Shown here: positions 1-8,484 of the stretch, one piece after another
Layout: each line of letters opens with the position of its first letter
How positions within the stretch are numbered: the first letter of the stretch is position 1
Assembly: GCA_964456515.1 (NCBI GenBank)
Contig: CAYVZP010000002.1
Coordinates: forward strand, 1 to 64,000
DNA: 64,000 bases
Reading direction: 5' to 3'
Origin: Azoamicus sp964456515
GTDB taxonomy: Bacteria > Pseudomonadota > Gammaproteobacteria > UBA6186 > Azoamicaceae
Position numbers and translations under genes: made by a program
The notes under the pieces: generated by a model
The model's input: only the letters and a program-made list of their open reading frames with translations
Told to the model about the DNA's origin: nothing
The model's database searches: none

Positions 1-1269
1 CATTCATTTAATTTAAACGATATATTCACAACAACCTTACAAAATAAACATAAAACTTTAAATGAATTAAAAATTAACCAATTATCAAACTATTTACAAT
101 CTAATAACACAATTAAAAAAAATGAAATAACAATCATTCATAAAACGTTATATAATGATGTTAAAGTACTACCACAACGCAAAACAAAACAAATTAAATA
201 TAATATGATAAACAATCAAGCGAATGATAAAAAAAACACTATAAATCCATATATATATACACTACCCAAACCATATATCTTAGAAATTATATCAAAGAAA
301 ACTCCAAAAAAGAAACATACTAAAATTCCATTATTATCATCATATAATACACACAAGAAATCATATCATATGACAACAAAATTGACACGTATATTTAATT
401 TATCAAAATTAAATTATTTTTTTAAAAATAAATTTAAACAACATACAGAACAACCAGAAATGTCTAGATCATATGTAACACAGTTTCTTAATTATTCAAA
501 CACGTGTAATATTAAACACCTTTTTTATTCTTATAATATTGTTAAAATCACTTGTCAATTACATGACTTCGTTAAAATAGAGAACTCAAATAAAACAAAA
601 CTAAATAATATTGAATTAAAACAACTGATCTTTACTATTAAATCACTTAAAACATATCAAAATAAAAATGCAAATAATTTAATAACCATATTTAATAAAT
701 CAGAATTTAATTTTACAACACAAAAAATGATTGTATCTTTTAACAATAATAAATATCTTGATATAAAAAAACATATTTTAAACCATCCTGATCAAAAATT
801 AATAGGACCTATTATCAATAAAAACCATTATACTTTTTTTAAAATAATAGATACTAAATTTAATGTACCTGACACTTACATAAATTTTAAAACACGTATA
901 ATTTTTATAAACAAAAATAACGATATTAAACAAAATAATAATATCAATCATAATTTAAATTTAATAAAAGAAACAACATTAAAAACTAAAAATTATTCTA
1001 CATTTAATGATATGTCACAAATAAAATATATAAATAAACAAACTGACGCATCTATTTATTTAATTGTAAAAAAATTAAAAAAAAATGAATTAAGTGCTGT
1101 TCTGGAAATGAATGATGGTTGGTATTTAATACAACATTTAGAAAATATATACACATTTAATGAACTATTATATATTAATATTCTCAATAAAATACAAGTT
1201 CACATCTCAGAAACATATAATTATCAATACTACACAAATTTAATTTATAGTATGGTAAATTTTGTTTAA
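1..1269 (+). CDS. surA: SurA-like periplasmic chaperone/peptidyl-prolyl isomerase, 5' end outside window
   Basis: The frame is open from base 1 to the TAA at 1267-1269, so the true start lies before the window; the first internal ATG is at 205. Overall similarity is low. Two parvulin-like blocks fit SurA: a stretch ending DQKLIGPIINKNHYTFFKI (about bases 793-846), which matches the SurA motif (V)GPIRSGVGFHILK, and a second near 1070-1130 with KKNELSAVLEMNDGWYLIQ, which matches the repeat ending in GWHLIQ. The end of the protein also resembles the C-terminal helix of SurA. The family escorts outer-membrane beta-barrel proteins in the periplasm. The next gene is ksgA, the order seen around surA in Gammaproteobacteria (pdxA missing). 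The N-terminal part is Lys/Asn-rich and hard to align. The call is inferred from these blocks plus context. Confidence 0.62.
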   Translation, partial: HSFNLNDIFTTTLQNKHKTLNELKINQLSNYLQSNNTIKKNEITIIHKTLYNDVKVLPQRKTKQIKYNMINNQANDKKNTINPYIYTLPKPYILEIISKKTPKKKHTKIPLLSSYNTHKKSYHMTTKLTRIFNLSKLNYFFKNKFKQHTEQPEMSRSYVTQFLNYSNTCNIKHLFYSYNIVKITCQLHDFVKIENSNKTKLNNIELKQLIFTIKSLKTYQNKNANNLITIFNKSEFNFTTQKMIVSFNNNKYLDIKKHILNHPDQKLIGPIINKNHYTFFKIIDTKFNVPDTYINFKTRIIFINKNNDIKQNNNINHNLNLIKETTLKTKNYSTFNDMSQIKYINKQTDASIYLIVKKLKKNELSAVLEMNDGWYLIQHLENIYTFNELLYINILNKIQVHISETYNYQYYTNLIYSMVNFV

Positions 1270-2029
1270 ATATAAAAAAAGATTAAGCCAAAATTTTTTA
1301 ATAGATAATAATATAAAAAACAATATATTACAAAAATTTAATATTACTAATAAAAAAATTGTTATAGAAATAGGACCAGGTAATGGTTCTATAACACAAC
1401 ATTTAGCTAAAATGTCATCTAAGATGTTTTTAATAGAAATAGACAATACATTGATATCTGAATTAAAAACACAATTTAAAGACAATGCAAATATATTTAT
1501 ATATCATGATGATATTTTAAAATTTAACTTAAATAAATTATTTAATTTATATTCTGATATCAGAATATTTGGCAATATCCCATATAAAATATCTACAAAA
1601 ATAATACTGTTACTATTAAAATATATCACATACATATATGACATCCACCTTATTGTTCAAGATGATATATACAAACGATTAAATTGTGAAAATAAAACAT
1701 ACAGTTTTTTACAATTAATAATATTATATAATTTTGAAATTAAATATTTTTTTACTATAAAACCAACATCATTTTTTCCAGCGCCTAAAATTTTATCATG
1801 TTTTATACGATTAAAACCTAAAAAAAATAAAACATATATATTAAATTATAACTATTTTAAATATTTCTTGAAATTTTTTTTTAAAAATAAACGAAAGAAA
1901 ATATATAAAAGTGTTTTACAATTAATATATTTAAATAAATATTTTGACTTAAATGAACGTCCTGAAAGCTTTTCGTTAAATGAATATATAAGATTATTCA
2001 ACCTAATTTATATATCTAAAATTGATTAG
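1262..2029 (+). CDS. rsmA: 16S rRNA dimethyladenosine transferase RsmA/KsgA
   Basis: The 255-residue protein dimethylates two adjacent adenines near the 3' end of 16S rRNA during 30S maturation. It starts with the family motif KRLSQNFLID, followed by the SAM-binding loop EIGPGNG (about residues 37-43), the catalytic NIPY motif (NLPY in most members, about residues 105-108) and FFPAPK. The start is a TTG that overlaps the end of the upstream surA-like gene by 8 bases. It is the only start that preserves the conserved N-terminus, and the overlap suggests translational coupling. It is slightly shorter than the E. coli protein (273 residues). A strong inverted repeat begins at its stop codon. Confidence 0.93.
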   Translation: MFKYKKRLSQNFLIDNNIKNNILQKFNITNKKIVIEIGPGNGSITQHLAKMSSKMFLIEIDNTLISELKTQFKDNANIFIYHDDILKFNLNKLFNLYSDIRIFGNIPYKISTKIILLLLKYITYIYDIHLIVQDDIYKRLNCENKTYSFLQLIILYNFEIKYFFTIKPTSFFPAPKILSCFIRLKPKKNKTYILNYNYFKYFLKFFFKNKRKKIYKSVLQLIYLNKYFDLNERPESFSLNEYIRLFNLIYISKID

Positions 2030-2052
2030 AAGTATATTAACTTCTAATCAAT
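2021..2052. terminator. Perfect 13-bp inverted repeat between convergent genes, likely bidirectional terminator
   Basis: Arms 2021-2033 and 2040-2052 are exact reverse complements (13 bp) around a 6-base loop. The left arm contains the last codons and stop of rsmA, and the right arm lies just past the mdh stop. T-rich and A-rich flanks are present but there is no long U tract. Position between two convergent genes supports a shared transcription end. Confidence 0.6.
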
Positions 2053-2064
2053 AATTAAAATAAT

Positions 2065-3036
2065 TTATATACCTAAATTATTTTTAATATTATTCCATGC
2101 AACATTTAAACTAATAACACTATCAATTGATTTTTTTAAAATTTGTTTCTCATTATCTGTTAATGGAACTTCAATAATTTCTTCTACACCATTTGCACCA
2201 ATTTTCACTGGAACGCCACAAAATAATGATTCAGATACACCATACTGACCTTTTTGCAATTTAGCTGCACACGGTAATATACGTTTTTTATCTAATAAAT
2301 ACGCTTCAGCCATAGCTATAGCAGATGTCGCTGGAGCATAATAAGCTGACCCTCTTTTTAATAAAGAAACTATTTCACCACCGCCAGTTTTAGTTCTTTG
2401 AACTATATCATTTAATTCAGTTGATGTAATTTTATTCATTTTAACTAAATTATCTAATGTTATACCAGCAATATTACTTAATTGTGTTAATGGAACCATA
2501 CTATCACCATGACCGCCTAACACAAAAGCGTTAACATCATTTACTGATACATTAAATTTCCATGCCAAAAATGTTTTAAACCGAGCTGAATCAAGAACTC
2601 CTGCCATTCCTACTATTTTATTATCTGGTGTTCCAGAATATGCTTGCAACACATTAACCATTACATCTAATGGATTTGTTATACATATTATAAAAGCGTT
2701 AGGACAAAACTTTTTAATTCCTTCACCAACAGATTTCATAACCTTACCATTTATTTCCAATAAATCATTCCTACTCATTCCTGGTTTTCTAGGTATTCCT
2801 GCTGTTATAATCACAACATCAGAATCACTTATATCTTCATATTTATCTGTTCCAATTACACTAAAATCATAACCTTCTGTTGGTCCACATTGAGCTAAAT
2901 CCAATGCCTTGCCTTTAGCCAAACCATCTGCTATATCAAATAAAACAACATCACCTAAATTTTTTAATAAACTTAAATGAGCTAATGTACTACCTATATT
3001 TCCTGCACCAATTAATGATATTTTTTTTTTAAACAT
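2065..3036 (-). CDS. mdh: Malate dehydrogenase (LDH-like type)
   Basis: NAD-dependent interconversion of malate and oxaloacetate. The 323-residue protein has the nucleotide loop GAGNIGS (residues 10-16), the substrate-loop arginines in IPRKPGMSRND (Arg83 and Arg89; Arg rather than Gln at the specificity position selects malate over lactate), Asp149/Arg152 in VLDSARF, and the catalytic His176 in LGGHGDS. It belongs to the LDH-like MDH group common in alphaproteobacteria and in some gammaproteobacteria such as Coxiella, not to the E. coli type. It lies 27 bases downstream of the dicarboxylate transporter on the same strand, so both are probably one transcript. Its likely job is NADH generation for complex I from imported or cycle-derived malate. 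Confidence 0.95.
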   Translation of the reverse strand: MFKKKISLIGAGNIGSTLAHLSLLKNLGDVVLFDIADGLAKGKALDLAQCGPTEGYDFSVIGTDKYEDISDSDVVIITAGIPRKPGMSRNDLLEINGKVMKSVGEGIKKFCPNAFIICITNPLDVMVNVLQAYSGTPDNKIVGMAGVLDSARFKTFLAWKFNVSVNDVNAFVLGGHGDSMVPLTQLSNIAGITLDNLVKMNKITSTELNDIVQRTKTGGGEIVSLLKRGSAYYAPATSAIAMAEAYLLDKKRILPCAAKLQKGQYGVSESLFCGVPVKIGANGVEEIIEVPLTDNEKQILKKSIDSVISLNVAWNNIKNNLGI

Positions 3037-3063
3037 AATTATTTACCTATATACTAATATTAT

Positions 3064-4491
3064 TTACCAATAACCCAAAACCTTCCACCAAACACCACCT
3101 ACCACACTCCAAATTAACAAGTTAACAACACTAACTATAAAACCAACTCTAAACCATTCTGCAGTTGTTACATAATTTGTACCAAAATAAACTGGAGCAG
3201 TTCCTGTGCCAAAATTTGTTAACCCAGCACTTAAACTTGACCCAGCTCCTAAAAATAATGCTATAACCATTGGTGGTGCACCAGCATTTATTGCAACAAC
3301 CAAAAAAGTACCATACATTGCAGATATATGAGCAGTCATACTAGCAAAAAAATAATGCGCATAAAAATATATTAAACTAACTAAAATGAAAACAGCCTGC
3401 CAACTTAATGTTGATACACTTCGTTGTAATTCATCACCAAACCAAGTTGTAATACCTAATTTAGATAATTGATCTGATAACATTATTAAAACCGCCATCC
3501 ATACAAATGTATTCCAAGCTCTTTTTTCAGAAATAATATCATCCCATTGCAAAACACCTGTTACTAACAATATTGTCAATCCAATAATTGCTGCGCTTGT
3601 AGCATCTATTCCAAATTTATCACCAAAAACCCATAACACTAAAAGCAACGCAAAAACTAACAACATAATTATTTCACCAGATGATAAAACTCCTAAGTTT
3701 TTTAATTTTTCTCTTGCAAATTTAGGTGCCTCAGGCGTATCTTTTAATGTAGGTGGATATACAAAATATAATAAAACTGGTAATACTAATAATGACACTA
3801 ACCCAGGTACAATACATGCTACAGCCCATGTCCCCCATGAAATTTCCACTCCTTGACCTAATGCTATACTAACAATTAATGGGTTTCCTGCTGTTGCTGT
3901 TAAAAACATAGCACTTGTTAAAACATTTATTTGATAAAGTAATTTAATTAAATAACTACCTAAAATACGTCTTTTACCAGGCTCCGGGGTACTACCATTA
4001 TCTTTATTTAAAGCATCTATTATTGGATAAATTATCCCAGCACCTCTTGCTGTGTTACTAGGCATTAATGGAGCAAAAATTAATTCAGCTGCTGTTAAAC
4101 CATACGCCAGTCCTAAAGTATTTTTACCAAGTAATGAAACAAAATAATATGCTATTCTAGCCCCAAGTCCTGTTTTAATAAAACCACGTGCTAATAAAAA
4201 AGCAGAAATTATTAACCATACAATATTGGAACTAAAACTTGATAACGCAACTTTCAATGTTAATGTTTTTGTAGCAATAACAACAGCCATTGCTGTAAAA
4301 GCCATTGCACCCATAGGTAATGGTTTAATCATTAAACCTAATATAGTTAATATAAAGATAACAAATAAATGCCACCCTTGTGTTGTAATACCTTCTGGAA
4401 TTGGCACTAAAAACCATAAAACAATAAATAAAGCTAACAAAACCACTGATGGATTTAATTTTGCTCCAGATAATTTAAGCGGTTCATTCAT
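3064..4491 (-). CDS. DASS-family dicarboxylate translocator (2-oxoglutarate/malate type)
   Basis: A 475-residue hydrophobic protein with roughly a dozen membrane segments. It resembles the DASS/SLC13 branch that includes plastid 2-oxoglutarate/malate translocators and the SodiT proteins of bacteria. Visible family motifs include the MPSNTARGAGIIYPII block (about residues 144-159) and the second half-repeat GLTNFGTGTAPVYFGTNYV near the C-terminus, which correspond to the two substrate-binding SNT/TN-type loops. It is the first gene of a transcript that continues into mdh, which supports a C4/C5 dicarboxylate substrate. Whether it runs as an antiporter or as a Na+-coupled importer cannot be told from sequence. 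In a symbiont it would be the entry route for host carbon. Sequence conservation is high compared with neighbours. Confidence 0.88.
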   Translation of the reverse strand: MNEPLKLSGAKLNPSVVLLALFIVLWFLVPIPEGITTQGWHLFVIFILTILGLMIKPLPMGAMAFTAMAVVIATKTLTLKVALSSFSSNIVWLIISAFLLARGFIKTGLGARIAYYFVSLLGKNTLGLAYGLTAAELIFAPLMPSNTARGAGIIYPIIDALNKDNGSTPEPGKRRILGSYLIKLLYQINVLTSAMFLTATAGNPLIVSIALGQGVEISWGTWAVACIVPGLVSLLVLPVLLYFVYPPTLKDTPEAPKFAREKLKNLGVLSSGEIIMLLVFALLLVLWVFGDKFGIDATSAAIIGLTILLVTGVLQWDDIISEKRAWNTFVWMAVLIMLSDQLSKLGITTWFGDELQRSVSTLSWQAVFILVSLIYFYAHYFFASMTAHISAMYGTFLVVAINAGAPPMVIALFLGAGSSLSAGLTNFGTGTAPVYFGTNYVTTAEWFRVGFIVSVVNLLIWSVVGGVWWKVLGYW

Positions 4492-4642
4492 ATATTAACA
4501 ACCTTATTTTATATGGATAATATTTTTTTTATTAAAAAAAAGCTATGAAGATAAAAACAAATTATATATAATAATTAAATATATTACAAATTTAGCATTA
4601 AATTGTAATTAAAAAAATTTATTTTTTAAAATTGTTATAATT

Positions 4643-5797
4643 ATGTATAAAATTATTAATCAAAAATTTAGTATAAACTTTGAATATGATATTATTTTTT
4701 CTAATAATATTTTTAATATTAACAACAAAATATTAATAAATATTATAGAAAAATCAGAAAAACAAAAAAAAAAAATTATTGTTTTTATTGATAAAAATGT
4801 ATTAAAAACACATACCAATTTAAATAGTAAAATAATAAAATATTTCACTCATTTTAATAAATATGTGATATTAGTTTGCGACCCAATCTCTATAACTGGT
4901 GGTGAAAAAGTTAAAAATCACTATTCTATAGTAAAAATTTTTTATAAATTAATAGAAAAATATAAAATATGTAGACAATCATATATAATTTCAATAGGTG
5001 GTGGAACTATTCAAGATTTAATGGGATATGTTTCATCCACAGCACATAGAGGAATAAAAAACATACGTATTCCCACAACTGTTTTATCACAAGATGATTC
5101 TGGTGTTGGCGTGAAAAATGGTATAAATTATTTAAAAAAAAAAAATTTTATTGGATGTTTTTCAGTACCATATGCTGTATTAAATGATTATTCTTTTTTA
5201 ACATCATTAAGCACCGAACAAATAATGGAAGGTTTGTCTGAAGCAATAAAAGTTGCTTTAATAAAAGATATAAATTTATTTTATTTTATTGAAAAACATG
5301 TTACTGAAATATTATCACGTAATTTATTTTATATTGAAAAAATAATTTACAAATGTGCTAAATTACACGCTGATCATATTTCAAAAAACGGCGATCCTTT
5401 TGAAACGCTTTCATCTAGACCATTAGATTTTGGACATTGGTCTGCACATAAAATAGAAAGTTTATCATATTATCAAATATCACACGGAAAATCTGTAGCT
5501 ATAGGACTATCATTAGATTGCACATACTCTTATTTACTTGGTTTTATGAAAAAAAATACATGGAAAAGTATTATTAAATTATTTTTAAATCTAAATTTAA
5601 ATATATATTCAAAAGAATTATCTAATCCAAAAATATTTAATGGTTTAGAAGAATTTAGAGAACATTTAGGTGGCAGTTTAACAATATCTTTTATTAAAGA
5701 TATTGGATCAAAAATAGAAATGCATCATGTTAATAAAAAAATTTATATTAAAGCAATAACATTATTGTATAATATTCATAATTTATATAACAAATGA
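4643..5797 (+). CDS. eboD: EboD-like 3-dehydroquinate synthase/sugar-phosphate cyclase family protein
   Basis: A 384-residue member of the dehydroquinate synthase fold, which cyclises sugar phosphates using NAD and a metal. It shows the NAD-binding SIGGGTIQD (118-126), a Glu in GLSEAIKVA (Glu200), His265 and His269 in FGHWSAHKIE and His281 in SHGKSVAIG; the spacings match the metal and active-site residues of dehydroquinate synthase. The GHWSAHKIE variant, instead of GHTFGHAIE, is typical of EboD proteins rather than AroB. The next gene is EboE-like and overlaps by 4 bases, which strongly supports the ebo assignment. In known ebo clusters the product is uncharacterised; the cluster has been linked to metabolite export (scytonemin precursor in cyanobacteria). 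No other shikimate genes are visible here. Confidence 0.85.
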   Translation: MYKIINQKFSINFEYDIIFSNNIFNINNKILINIIEKSEKQKKKIIVFIDKNVLKTHTNLNSKIIKYFTHFNKYVILVCDPISITGGEKVKNHYSIVKIFYKLIEKYKICRQSYIISIGGGTIQDLMGYVSSTAHRGIKNIRIPTTVLSQDDSGVGVKNGINYLKKKNFIGCFSVPYAVLNDYSFLTSLSTEQIMEGLSEAIKVALIKDINLFYFIEKHVTEILSRNLFYIEKIIYKCAKLHADHISKNGDPFETLSSRPLDFGHWSAHKIESLSYYQISHGKSVAIGLSLDCTYSYLLGFMKKNTWKSIIKLFLNLNLNIYSKELSNPKIFNGLEEFREHLGGSLTISFIKDIGSKIEMHHVNKKIYIKAITLLYNIHNLYNK

Positions 5798-6999
5798 TTA
5801 TTAAAAAATATAATATTACTTATTGTTCTAATATATTTAAAGAACAAACATTGTTAAAATTACTTTTAAAAATAGAAAATTATTCTAATAAATTACGTTT
5901 TAAATTTAACACCAAAACTTTAGGTTTAAGTTTATGTATATCTAATTCTTTATCAAATAATTTAAACAACATTGATAGTTTATCTTTTTTCTTAAAATGG
6001 TTAACTAATAATAAATTATATATGTATTCTATCAATGGATTTGTTTATAAAACTTTTCATATTAAAAAAATAAAAGAAAATATATATTACCCTGACTGGA
6101 CGTCAAATAAACGTTTTTTATACACAAAAAAATTAATATTGCTTTTAGATATAATTAACAATATTTTATACAATGGCAGTATCTCAACTGTACCTGTTTC
6201 AAGTATGTTTTTTTTACAAAAAAAAAATGTTAAATATTTTTTTTATAAAACATCTATAAATATAAACAAAATTTTATTTATATTAATTGATTTATATAAC
6301 AATAAAAAAAAATATATTCATTTAGATATAGAACCAGAACCATATTGTGTAATAGAAAATATTATTAATTTTATATTTTTCTATAACAATTGGATTACTC
6401 CATTATCTATTCAATTTTTATATAAAAAATTAAAAATAAATAAAATTAAATCTATATATCATATTAAAAATCACATTAATCTATGTTATGATATTTGTCA
6501 TTTTTCAATTATTTGTAATAATCATTTAAATATTATTAAACTAATTAAAAAAAATAATATTTCTATTGGTCGTTTGCAAATCAGTTCTGCTTTAAAAGCA
6601 CTATTTTATAAAAACGCAAATTTAAATACAATTTTAAAAACCGAACTACTATTTTTAATTAATTCAAATTTTTTACATCAAACAACACTTATTAATAAAA
6701 AAAAATATATATATAAATATCCTGACATTTTTCCAGCGTTAAATTCTGATTTAAACAACATAATTGAATTACGAACACATTGTCATTTACCAATTTACAT
6801 GAATCATTATAAAAATTTTTTATTTACAACAAATAATGAAACAAAAAACTGTATATTAAAAATATTAAAAACTTTTAAAATTTATCATTTAGAAATTGAA
6901 ACATATACATATAATTTTATATCCAAAAAAAATAAAATTATATCTATAATAAAAGAATATTTATGGCTTATTAATTTAATAGAGAAAATAAAAAAATGA
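5794..6999 (+). CDS. eboE: EboE-like xylose-isomerase-type TIM-barrel protein
   Basis: A 401-residue protein whose ATG overlaps the eboD stop by 4 bases. Motifs in order fit the EboE family as I know it: TYCSNIF near the start (9-15), SINGFVYKTFH (79-89), YYPDW (98-102), GSISTVP (128-134), DIEPEPYCVIE (178-188), CYDICH (231-236), IGRLQISSAL (258-267) and RTHCHLPIYM further on. The acidic and His residues in these motifs suggest a metal-dependent isomerase/epimerase-like active site. Its reaction is unknown; it is presumed to act with EboD on a cyclitol-like compound. Despite the heavy Asn/Lys drift, all recognisable motifs are intact, so the gene is under selection. It is followed directly by ubiB, again with a 4-base overlap. 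Confidence 0.83.
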   Translation: MIIKKYNITYCSNIFKEQTLLKLLLKIENYSNKLRFKFNTKTLGLSLCISNSLSNNLNNIDSLSFFLKWLTNNKLYMYSINGFVYKTFHIKKIKENIYYPDWTSNKRFLYTKKLILLLDIINNILYNGSISTVPVSSMFFLQKKNVKYFFYKTSININKILFILIDLYNNKKKYIHLDIEPEPYCVIENIINFIFFYNNWITPLSIQFLYKKLKINKIKSIYHIKNHINLCYDICHFSIICNNHLNIIKLIKKNNISIGRLQISSALKALFYKNANLNTILKTELLFLINSNFLHQTTLINKKKYIYKYPDIFPALNSDLNNIIELRTHCHLPIYMNHYKNFLFTTNNETKNCILKILKTFKIYHLEIETYTYNFISKKNKIISIIKEYLWLINLIEKIKK

Positions 7000-8480
7000 C
7001 AACATTGTTAAAAATGATATTTAGATTTCTAGAAATAATATATTTTATAATTAAATTTAAATTATATAAAATTTTTTTTTTTAACAAACAAAATGTTTTT
7101 AATTTAGAAATTAATTTAAAAACATGTTTAGAAAAATTAGGTCCAATTTTTATTAAGTTTGGACAAATTTTATCTACTAGAAATGATTTTTTTTCTAATA
7201 AATTTATAAAAGAACTTGAAAGTTTGCAAACAAACGTAACCCCAATTTCAATTAATTTTTTTGAAAATCATATAAAAAATTTATTTAAACATAATTTTTT
7301 AAAAAAAATTAACAAAAACCCACTAGCATCAGCATCTATATCACAAATATACACTGCATTATCATATAATGATAATAAAATAATATTAAAATTTTTAAAA
7401 CCTAATATTAAAAATAAAATTTTTATTGATCTATCTATTTTATATATTATTTTATTAATTATTGATTTTTTTATTATTAAATCTAAACGACTTAAATTAT
7501 TAGATGTAATCTCTGAATTACGCATTACATTAAACAAGGAAATTGATTTTAGACACGAAGCATCTAATATCTCTAGAGCTAGAACTAATTTTTACAATAA
7601 TAATAAAATTTATATTCCTAAAATTTATTGGACTTTTATATCTAATAATATTTTAATTATTGAATATATTGATGGCATTAATCTTTTAAATTATAAAAAA
7701 TTATTTAAAGAAAAAATTAATAAAAACAATTTAATTTTTGCTTTATTTGATATGTTTTATTTACAAATTTTTAAATATAACTTTTTTCATGCTGATTTAC
7801 ACCCAGGTAATATTTTAATATCTAAAAATATTACCAATAATATTATTATTATATTAATTGATTTTGGTATAGTTGGTTTTATAAATAATACACAAAAATT
7901 TTATTTAGCAGAAAACATCTTAGCATTTACACAAAAAGATTATTTAAAAATTGCTTATCTACATTTAAATTCTAATACTATTAAAACTAATATAAATATT
8001 AATGAAATAGAAACAAGCTTACGTTTTATTTTTGACCCTATATTAGATAAAAAATTAAATGATATTTCATTACAACATATTTTACCATTAATTTTAAATC
8101 TATCAAATAAATTTAAATTACAAATACAACCTAAAATGTTATTATTTCAAAAAACTTTATTATCTTTAGAAGGATTATGTAGACAAATTAATTCAAATAT
8201 TAATTTATGGATTATAAACAGAAAGGTTATTGAAAGAATTTTCTTAAAAGATTTATTCTTAAATAAAATGAAAAATAATTTAAATTACTATTTAAATAAA
8301 ATACATTCACATAATAATAATAATATATATTTCACTCAATGTAACAATCATATAATTATTGATGTAATTAATATTATGCTATCCACTATTATTTTAATAT
8401 ACATATTTACATATATATTATTATCTACAATCATGCTAATACTTATATACTATTATAAACTAATTACTTTTTTAATGTGA
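6996..8480 (+). CDS. ubiB: UbiB/AarF/ABC1-family atypical kinase
   Basis: A 494-residue ABC1/ADCK-type protein. Hallmarks are the KxGQ motif (IKFGQILSTR, about 53-62), an Ala-rich nucleotide loop (LASASISQIY), a Lys in IILKFLKP, Glu/His in EIDFRHEA, the catalytic loop HADLHPGNI and the metal-binding IDFG. The C-terminus has two hydrophobic helices, as in UbiB. The family supports ubiquinone biosynthesis, probably by extracting or presenting prenylated lipid intermediates from the membrane. Its start overlaps eboE by 4 bases, so it is co-translated with the ebo pair. It may serve quinone biosynthesis for the respiratory chain, the ebo product, or both. A UbiA-type prenyltransferase is encoded separately at 20893-22137. 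Confidence 0.88.
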   Translation: MTTLLKMIFRFLEIIYFIIKFKLYKIFFFNKQNVFNLEINLKTCLEKLGPIFIKFGQILSTRNDFFSNKFIKELESLQTNVTPISINFFENHIKNLFKHNFLKKINKNPLASASISQIYTALSYNDNKIILKFLKPNIKNKIFIDLSILYIILLIIDFFIIKSKRLKLLDVISELRITLNKEIDFRHEASNISRARTNFYNNNKIYIPKIYWTFISNNILIIEYIDGINLLNYKKLFKEKINKNNLIFALFDMFYLQIFKYNFFHADLHPGNILISKNITNNIIIILIDFGIVGFINNTQKFYLAENILAFTQKDYLKIAYLHLNSNTIKTNININEIETSLRFIFDPILDKKLNDISLQHILPLILNLSNKFKLQIQPKMLLFQKTLLSLEGLCRQINSNINLWIINRKVIERIFLKDLFLNKMKNNLNYYLNKIHSHNNNNIYFTQCNNHIIIDVINIMLSTIILIYIFTYILLSTIMLILIYYYKLITFLM

Positions 8481-8484
8481 TAAT

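Noticed and set aside
4636..4641. TATAAT just before eboD as a -10 promoter element
   Set aside because: It ends one base before the ATG, so transcription would start inside the gene. TATAAT-like strings are common by chance in this base composition and no -35 is evident.
4643..5797. Assignment as shikimate-pathway AroB
   Set aside because: The HxxxH motif is of the GHWSAHKIE type and the gene is co-translated with an EboE-like gene; no other shikimate gene is nearby.
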